The translations under genes and the position numbers were made by a program. 64,000 nt of DNA from Enterovibrio norvegicus DSM 15893 (GTDB lineage: Bacteria > Pseudomonadota > Gammaproteobacteria > Enterobacterales > Vibrionaceae). Of the stretch, positions 58,409 to 64,000 are shown in pieces (the first letter of the stretch is position 1; each line of letters starts with the position of its first letter). The stretch is from positions 43,126-107,125 of the forward strand of contig NZ_FOWR01000015.1 of assembly GCF_900115495.1 (NCBI RefSeq). Reading direction: 5' to 3'. Below the pieces are notes generated by a model. That model did not search any database. It was not told the DNA's origin and saw nothing but the letters and a program-made list of their open reading frames with translations.

Positions 58409-60274
58409 ATGACTCTCGATATCGCAAAATACCCAACGCTTGCGCTGGCAAATACACCTGATGAATTGCGGACACTCCCGCGGGATGTGTTGCCGACGCT
58501 GTGTGGCGAGCTCCGAACCTACCTGCTCAACTCAGTGAGCCACTCGAGTGGACACTTTGCATCTGGGTTAGGCACCGTTGAGCTCACCGTTGCTCTGCAT
58601 TATGTATACAACACACCTTTTGACCATCTCGTTTGGGATGTAGGCCATCAAGCTTACCCTCACAAAATTCTGACAGGTCGTCGTGAGCGCATGTCCACTA
58701 TCCGCCAAAAAGAGGGGCTACACCCGTTTCCTTGGCGTGAAGAAAGTGAATACGATGTGCTTTCTGTTGGCCATAGTTCCACGTCGATCAGTGCGGCTTT
58801 AGGGCTCGCTATCGCAGCGGAAAAAGAAGGCCGCGAACGCAAAGTGGTCAGCGTTATCGGCGACGGTGCAATCACTGCTGGTATGGCCTTTGAAGCCATG
58901 AACCATGCCGGTGGTGTCCATTCAGACATGTTGGTTGTACTCAACGACAACGAAATGTCGATCTCTGAAAACGTCGGCGCGTTGAACAACCACCTCGCGC
59001 AATTACTTTCAGGAAACTTCTACACGTCTATCCGCGAAGGCGGTAAGAAAGTACTTTCTGGCGCACCACCAATCAAAGAGTTGGTTCGTCGTGCAGAAGA
59101 ACACCTCAAGGGCATGGTTGTGCCTGGCACCTTGTTTGAAGAACTCGGCTTTAACTACATCGGCCCTGTTGATGGGCACGATGTGGAAGAATTGGTTAAA
59201 ACCATCAAGAACATGCGTAACCTTAAAGGGCCACAGTTCCTGCATGTGATGACCAAAAAGGGCAAAGGCTACGAGCCCGCAGAGAAAGATCCTATCGGCT
59301 ACCACGCCGTGCCGAAATTCAACCCTGCTGAAAATAAATTGCCCAAAGCGGCTGCATCAGGCCCAACCTTTTCCAAAATCTTTGGCGATTGGTTGTGCGA
59401 CATGGCCGCAGAAGATGAAAAACTTCTCGCCATCACCCCAGCAATGCGCGAGGGGTCTGGCATGGTGCGTTTTTCGAAAGAATATCCCGATCGCTATTTT
59501 GATGTCGCTATCGCAGAACAACATGCAGTCACACTGGGTACTGGCATGGCCATTGGTGGCTATAACCCCGTTGTCGCGATCTATTCGACTTTCCTACAGC
59601 GCGGTTACGACCAATTGATTCACGATGTTGCCATCATGGATTTGCCTGTTATGTTCGCCATTGACCGTGGTGGTCTCGTGGGCGCTGACGGACAAACGCA
59701 CCAAGGTGCCTTTGATCTGAGCTTTATGCGTTGCATTCCGAACATGGTGATCATGGCACCGAGCGATGAAAACGAATGTCGCCAAATGCTTTACACCGGT
59801 CACAAACACCAAGGCCCTTCTGCTGTGCGTTACCCTCGCGGTACGGGCACTGGTGCAGACGTCGAGCAAGAAATGACCGCATTGCCAATCGGCAAAGGCG
59901 TGGTGCGTCGCCAAGGCGAAAAAGTGGCGATTCTAAGCTTCGGTACCATGCAGTCATACGCATTGGAAGCTGCTGAAAACCTCAACGCGACCGTTGCTGA
60001 CATGCGCTTTGTGAAGCCGTTGGATGAAGCGCTCATTGACGAGCTTGTGGCAACCCATGATGTGATTGTCACCGCTGAAGAAAATGCGATTGCAGGTGGT
60101 GCGGGTTCAGGTGTGATTGAATACCTGATGAAGTCACGCCAAATTAAACCTGTGCTTCAGATTGGTCTACCAGACAAATTTGTTCACCAAGGTACGCAGC
60201 AAGAGCTTCACCAAGAATTGGAAATTGATGGGAAAGGCATTGAGGCGCAAATTCGCCGCTACCTTGCCAGTTAG
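58409..60274 (+). CDS. dxs: 1-deoxy-D-xylulose-5-phosphate synthase
   Basis: Thiamine diphosphate enzyme, first and rate-setting step of the MEP isoprenoid pathway. Cofactor motif is [18 protein letters not shown]...LNDNEMSIS, with the His-rich [11 protein letters not shown] and VGHQAYPHK sites, and the transketolase-like Pyr and C domains complete. Length is 621 (E. coli 620). Confidence 0.97.
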   Translation: MTLDIAKYPTLALANTPDELRTLPRDVLPTLCGELRTYLLNSVSHSSGHFASGLGTVELTVALHYVYNTPFDHLVWDVGHQAYPHKILTGRRERMSTIRQKEGLHPFPWREESEYDVLSVGHSSTSISAALGLAIAAEKEGRERKVVSVIGDGAITAGMAFEAMNHAGGVHSDMLVVLNDNEMSISENVGALNNHLAQLLSGNFYTSIREGGKKVLSGAPPIKELVRRAEEHLKGMVVPGTLFEELGFNYIGPVDGHDVEELVKTIKNMRNLKGPQFLHVMTKKGKGYEPAEKDPIGYHAVPKFNPAENKLPKAAASGPTFSKIFGDWLCDMAAEDEKLLAITPAMREGSGMVRFSKEYPDRYFDVAIAEQHAVTLGTGMAIGGYNPVVAIYSTFLQRGYDQLIHDVAIMDLPVMFAIDRGGLVGADGQTHQGAFDLSFMRCIPNMVIMAPSDENECRQMLYTGHKHQGPSAVRYPRGTGTGADVEQEMTALPIGKGVVRRQGEKVAILSFGTMQSYALEAAENLNATVADMRFVKPLDEALIDELVATHDVIVTAEENAIAGGAGSGVIEYLMKSRQIKPVLQIGLPDKFVHQGTQQELHQELEIDGKGIEAQIRRYLAS

Positions 60275-60305
60275 TTGTTACACGTAACATGACCTTCAAT
60301 CCAAT

Positions 60306-60336
60306 CAAAAAAACGGCGCATTCAGCGCCGTTTTCA
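60306..60336. terminator. Bidirectional terminator between dxs and pgpA
   Basis: AAAACGGCGC (60310-60319) pairs with GCGCCGTTTT (60325-60334), loop ATTCA. Confidence 0.93.
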
Positions 60337-60401
60337 TTTCCAGTCTTTCTCGTCATGGTCAGCTCTCGTCATGGTGTGAAAACATCACATCTTTGTTTGG
60401 A

Positions 60402-60890
60402 TTACCACCAATCCATATATGTGTGTCCCGCCCATAATGCGACCATTGACATTAAGCCCGCCACAATGTCATCAAGCATGATGCCAACGCCACCGTGAAC
60501 CTGCTTATCAAGCCAACTGATCGGCCACGGTTTTACCATGTCGAAGAAACGGAAAATCACGAAGCCTGCCAGTACCGTCTGCCAATCGGTCACTGGTACC
60601 AGTAACATCGTGATCCAAAAACCGATAAATTCGTCCCAGACGATACTGCCATGGTCATGAACACCCATGTCAGACGAGGTACGCTCACACAAGTAAATAC
60701 CCACCGCTGAACCCAACACAATGGCGACAATCAGTAACGTGGGAGACAGCGACGCCATCAACAAATAGAAAGGCACAGCTGCGAGTGTACCCATGGTGCC
60801 CGGCACCCAAGGTGACAACCCGGAACCAAAGCCCGTGGCGAGTAAATGGATCGGGTTTGAGAGTCGAATTTTACTAATAGGGTTACTCAT
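60402..60890 (-). CDS. pgpA: Phosphatidylglycerophosphatase A
   Basis: Membrane phosphatase making phosphatidylglycerol. Family features are GFGSGLSPWVPGTMGTL at the N terminus, DHGSIVWDEFIGFW and RFFDMVKPWP. About four membrane segments. Length is 162. Its start overlaps the thiL stop by four bases. Confidence 0.95.
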   Translation of the reverse strand: MSNPISKIRLSNPIHLLATGFGSGLSPWVPGTMGTLAAVPFYLLMASLSPTLLIVAIVLGSAVGIYLCERTSSDMGVHDHGSIVWDEFIGFWITMLLVPVTDWQTVLAGFVIFRFFDMVKPWPISWLDKQVHGGVGIMLDDIVAGLMSMVALWAGHTYMDWW

Positions 60891-61864
60891 ACATCACTCC
60901 GAAAATGGTCCCAACCGGCTAACTGCCAATCCACCGCTTGTCCCTGCCATCGCAACTGTAAGCCCTCTCCGTGACGAATTTGACCAATGCAGGTCACTGG
61001 GGTGTTGGTGTGAGCCAATGCCGTGTCTATCGCTCCACGGTGGCTCTCAGGCACGGTAAAACATAGTTCGTACTCTTCACCGCTAGACAGGGCCATTTTC
61101 GCGGCATTTTCAGCACTGCCTGCGTATTCGAGCAATGCATCAGAAACAGGAAGCGCTTCTGTATTGATCACTGCAGACACACCGCTGGCTTTTAGGATAT
61201 GGGAAAGGTCGGCAGCTAAGCCATCTGAAATATCGAGCGCAGACGATGCCACCGCGCGTAGCGCTTGGCCCGCTAATACTCGCGGTTGTGAGTAGTAGTG
61301 ACGGTTAAGTAATGTTTCTTCAAGCTCAGTGCTTGGTGCATTGCCAGAAAGAATGACATCAAGGCCAGCGGCGCTGTCACCCAAGTTACCAGTAACATAC
61401 AGCCAATCGCCCGCGTTCGCGCCATCACGACGGATCGCTGTTCCAGCAGGAACAATACCTTGTAATGTGATAGTGATGCTCAATGGACCTTTGGTGGTGT
61501 CTCCACCGATCAACTGGACATTGTAATATTCAGCCAGCTTGTAGAAACCATCGCAGAAGCCTGCGAGCCACGCTTCATCCGGTGAAGGCATGGTGAGTGC
61601 AAGCGAACACCATGCAGGCACGGCGCCCATGGCGGCGAGGTCGCTTAAATTTGACGCCAGCGCTTTATGCGCAACTTTGACAGGGTCGGCATCTGCCAAG
61701 AAATGGGTGCCTGCGACCAGCGAATCGGTCGTCACCACCAATTGGCTGTTTTCAGGAAGAGAGATCACGGCTGCGTCATCACCGATCCCCAGCACCACGT
61801 CTTTTCGAACAACGGGCTGAGCCTTGAAATATCGATGAATCAAATCAAATTCGTTTCCTGACAT
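60887..61864 (-). CDS. thiL: Thiamine-monophosphate kinase
   Basis: Phosphorylates thiamine phosphate to thiamine diphosphate. PurM-type fold with GIGDDAAVI, TTDSLVAGTHF and GGDTTKGPLSITITLQG. Length is 325, as in E. coli. Its product is the cofactor of the neighbouring dxs. Downstream of nusB, but with a terminator in the gap. Confidence 0.95.
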   Translation of the reverse strand: MSGNEFDLIHRYFKAQPVVRKDVVLGIGDDAAVISLPENSQLVVTTDSLVAGTHFLADADPVKVAHKALASNLSDLAAMGAVPAWCSLALTMPSPDEAWLAGFCDGFYKLAEYYNVQLIGGDTTKGPLSITITLQGIVPAGTAIRRDGANAGDWLYVTGNLGDSAAGLDVILSGNAPSTELEETLLNRHYYSQPRVLAGQALRAVASSALDISDGLAADLSHILKASGVSAVINTEALPVSDALLEYAGSAENAAKMALSSGEEYELCFTVPESHRGAIDTALAHTNTPVTCIGQIRHGEGLQLRWQGQAVDWQLAGWDHFRSDV

Positions 61865-61896
61865 CCTTTCTTTCCAAACGTTAGAGGGCTGATAAG

Positions 61897-61925
61897 AAAA
61901 AGGCCAGCGAGGCTGGCCTTTTTAT
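61897..61925 (-). terminator. Terminator between nusB and thiL
   Basis: AAAAAGGCCAGC (61897-61908) pairs with GCTGGCCTTTTT (61912-61923), loop GAG. It lies inside an otherwise co-directional gene run, 33-60 bp before thiL. Confidence 0.9.
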
Positions 61926-61937
61926 CTGTCTTTCAGA

Positions 61938-62393
61938 TTATTTCTTTCTTAGTGTCGGTACGGCTTTATCAAGCACACCGTTCACGAATTTGTGGCTGTC
62001 TTCTGCGCCGAAACGCTTCGCCAGCTCAATAGCTTCGTTAATCACAACTTTGAAAGGAACATCTTCACGTTTTGTTAGCTCATACATAGCTAGACGCAGA
62101 AGTGCATGTTCCATCTCATCCAGATCTTGGATTGGACGAGACAAGTAAGGACGCATTTTGCTGTCCATTTCTTGGTGGTTCAACACAACGCCTGCAAACA
62201 GGTCACGGAAGTATTCTACATCCGTTTCAGGTTGGCGTAGGCGTGGCTCTTCGGCCTGATGCTCTTCTTCTTCGTAATTATCTGCCGAAAGAAACTGTGC
62301 TTCGATATCAGCAACGTTGCCTTTGGTTAATTGCCAAGAATAAATGGCTTGTAGTGCAAAATGACGCGCATTGCGTCTTGCGGCTGGTTTCAC
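61938..62393 (-). CDS. nusB: Transcription antitermination factor NusB
   Basis: Binds boxA RNA with S10 (NusE) for rRNA antitermination. All-helical protein: [18 protein letters not shown] at the N terminus, [30 protein letters not shown] at the C-terminal half. Length is 151. Twelve bases downstream of ribH, as in E. coli. Confidence 0.96.
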   Translation of the reverse strand: MKPAARRNARHFALQAIYSWQLTKGNVADIEAQFLSADNYEEEEHQAEEPRLRQPETDVEYFRDLFAGVVLNHQEMDSKMRPYLSRPIQDLDEMEHALLRLAMYELTKREDVPFKVVINEAIELAKRFGAEDSHKFVNGVLDKAVPTLRKK

Positions 62394-62404
62394 GATAACC
62401 CCCG

Positions 62405-62875
62405 TTAGGATTCGATTTGGGACAGGACATTTACCATTTCAAGCGCGCTTAGTGCAGCCTCTGCCCCTTTATTACCAGCCTTGGTACCCGCGCGTTCGAT
62501 GGCTTGTTCGATGGTGTCAACAGTCAGGACACCAAAAGCAACAGGAGTATCAAACTCCAATGCAACTTGTGCTAGACCTTTGTTACATTCTCCGGCCACA
62601 TAGTCAAAGTGTGGCGTACCGCCGCGGATCACAGATCCTAAGGCGATGATTGCGTCGTAACGACCGCTTTTTGCAACACGTTGTGCAACCAATGGCAACT
62701 CGTAAGCACCTGGGCAACGTACTACAGTAATGTTCTCTTCGCTAACCTGGCCCTGACGCTTCAGTGCATCAATGGCTCCATCCAGCAGACTTTCGTTAAT
62801 GAAGCTGTTGAATCGGGAGATAACGATAGCAACTTGAGCATTTGGTGCTGCAAATGCACCTTCGATTACCTTCAT
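62405..62875 (-). CDS. ribH: 6,7-dimethyl-8-ribityllumazine synthase
   Basis: Penultimate step of riboflavin synthesis, forming an icosahedral capsid-like shell. Substrate-site motifs [27 protein letters not shown] and [12 protein letters not shown] are intact. Length is 156, same as E. coli. The flavin it provides is used directly by the NQR cofactors nearby. Confidence 0.97.
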   Translation of the reverse strand: MKVIEGAFAAPNAQVAIVISRFNSFINESLLDGAIDALKRQGQVSEENITVVRCPGAYELPLVAQRVAKSGRYDAIIALGSVIRGGTPHFDYVAGECNKGLAQVALEFDTPVAFGVLTVDTIEQAIERAGTKAGNKGAEAALSALEMVNVLSQIES

Positions 62876-63040
62876 GGGCCTTCCTGTGACTTATTTATCC
62901 GGATTGAGAAACCGCGGGATTCTATCACACTTTTCAGCAAAGCTTCTAGCGCTTATCCCGCAATGTATTGTGCATAACCAAACTCGCTGAATCCTGTATC
63001 TTCAGGTTGTTTGGGTATCTATGTTTACGCCCTGCAAATC

Positions 63041-63066
63041 AAAAAACGCAGCGAGTGCTGCGCTTT
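63041..63066 (-). terminator. Terminator after ribBX
   Basis: GCAGC pairs with GCTGC in AAAAAACGCAGCGAGTGCTG-type context; the T run lies on the minus strand. Confidence 0.8.
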
Positions 63067-63091
63067 CATTGTTAGAACGTCTTAATTCAGT

Positions 63092-64000
63092 TTAATCGCA
63101 AACGTACTCAACAACTTTCAAGCCAAACCCTGACAGAGCGTGATAACGTTTTGATGTGGATGACAACAAGCGCATTTCTGTCACACCAAGATCGGCTAAG
63201 ATCTGCGAACCAACACCCACACGGCGACTTGTACCTTGCCACTTGGCGGATGCTGGGCGGTCACCTTTGTCCTGCGCTTCAAAATTACGCACTTTTTCGA
63301 TGATGCCGTCTGCCGATTCTTCTTTGCCAAGGATGACCAACACACCGCCTTCGGCGTTAATGCGCTTCATTGCATCCGTCAGTGACCAGCTACGCTCTGC
63401 CGAACGGTCAGAGTGAAGCACGTCAGTAAAGGTATCTTGCAAGTGCACGCGCACCATGGTCGGCTGGTTATCAACCTCACCTTTACGCAGCGCATAATGC
63501 ACTTGGTTATCGATGGTGTCACGATACGTAATCAGGTCAAATTCACCAAAATCCGTTGGCAGCTTACACGCCGCCACACGCTCGATGGTGGTTTCGTTGT
63601 TGTTACGGTATTCAATCAAATCGGCAATGGTGCCGAGTTTGATGTCGTGTTTTTCACCGAACTTTTCCAAATCAGGACGACGCGCCATGGTGCCGTCTTC
63701 ATTGAGAATTTCAACAATGACACCAGACGGAGAAAATCCGCCTAGACGCGCCAAATCACAGCCTGCTTCAGTGTGGCCTGCACGTGTCAAAACACCACCG
63801 TCTTGCGCCATCAACGGGAAAATGTGTCCCGGTTGCACCAAGTCAGCCGCAACCGCATTCGGGGCCACAGCCGCTTCTACAGTGCGTGCACGATCAGCAG
63901 CAGAAATCCCCGTGGTGACACCGGTCGCCGCTTCGATAGACACGGTAAATGCGGTAGAAAATTGCGCATTGTTGTCGCTGACCATCAGCGGCAGACCAAG
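63092..64000 (-). CDS. ribB: RibBX-type 3,4-dihydroxy-2-butanone 4-phosphate synthase, partial
   Basis: The N-terminal two-thirds of the visible part is DHBP synthase (riboflavin synthesis) with [14 protein letters not shown] and [12 protein letters not shown]. The C-terminal part resembles GTP cyclohydrolase II but lacks its zinc cysteines: the region [20 protein letters not shown] holds none of the three. This matches the RibBX variant known in Proteobacteria, where the second domain is not a cyclohydrolase. The 5' end is cut by the window: translation continues upstream of Met (LGLPLM at the edge). 302 residues visible, about 65-70 missing. Confidence 0.92.
   Translation of the reverse strand, partial: LGLPLMVSDNNAQFSTAFTVSIEAATGVTTGISAADRARTVEAAVAPNAVAADLVQPGHIFPLMAQDGGVLTRAGHTEAGCDLARLGGFSPSGVIVEILNEDGTMARRPDLEKFGEKHDIKLGTIADLIEYRNNNETTIERVAACKLPTDFGEFDLITYRDTIDNQVHYALRKGEVDNQPTMVRVHLQDTFTDVLHSDRSAERSWSLTDAMKRINAEGGVLVILGKEESADGIIEKVRNFEAQDKGDRPASAKWQGTSRRVGVGSQILADLGVTEMRLLSSTSKRYHALSGFGLKVVEYVCD

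Overview
The window is a piece of gammaproteobacterial housekeeping chromosome, almost certainly from the family Vibrionaceae. The evidence is the sodium economy (nqrABCDEF with apbE and nqrM, and the Na+-type flagellar motor pomAB), the OmpK nucleoside channel, a RibBX-type riboflavin protein and protein sequences that read like Vibrio/Photobacterium orthologues. The Enterovibrio/Grimontia lineage is a guess from overall character and cannot be proved from here. Coding density is high. I see no prophage, insertion sequence, rRNA, CRISPR array or obvious genomic island.

Layout. (1) 0-9.6 kb: the 3' member of a probable tRNA cluster (tRNA-Gln), selO, ubiF (minus), then the operon miaB-ybeZ-ybeY-corC-lnt for tRNA modification, ribosome/RNA maturation and lipoprotein acylation, followed by a SYLF/YSC84 protein. 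(2) 9.6-22.9 kb: ybeL (minus), then leuS-lptE-holA-rsfS-rlmH-mrdA-rodA-rlpA-dacA-ybeD-lipB-lipA, which joins outer-membrane assembly, replication clamp loading, ribosome maturation, rod-shape peptidoglycan synthesis and lipoate synthesis. nadD, which sits between holA and rsfS in E. coli, is missing here. (3) 22.9-26.5 kb: an accessory anaerobic module, a YjjI-type glycyl radical enzyme of unknown substrate, its YjjW activase and a convergent LysR regulator. (4) 26.6-33.2 kb, minus strand: proBA, crl, frsA, gpt and an NCS2 purine permease with a double PurR-like operator. (5) 33.2-38.4 kb: an orphan small ORF, an sCache chemoreceptor, pepD behind a tandem-hairpin leader, and dinB with a LexA box. 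(6) 38.5-45.9 kb: nqrM, apbE, a MITE-like inverted repeat, nqrFEDCBA. (7) 46.4-53.7 kb: bolA (minus), rlmG, yajG, a periplasmic cyclophilin, a small conserved-looking hypothetical, ampG, ompK, panE, yajL. (8) 53.7-64 kb: thiI, pomBA (minus), xseB-ispA-dxs (plus), then pgpA, thiL, nusB, ribH, ribBX on the minus strand, the last running off the window.

Most protein genes belong to well-known families. The things that deserve attention are mainly non-coding or contextual: cross-complementary tandem hairpins before pepD, a 12-bp-spaced double PurR-like palindrome, a stacked array of operator-like palindromes before ompK, a 113-bp element with perfect 13-bp terminal inverted repeats between apbE and nqrF, a shared 9-bp tandem repeat family at two intergenic sites, the yjjI-yjjW-lysR module, and the missing nadD. 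I did not find a convincing wholly new multi-gene system. The glycyl radical enzyme module is the closest to undescribed biochemistry.
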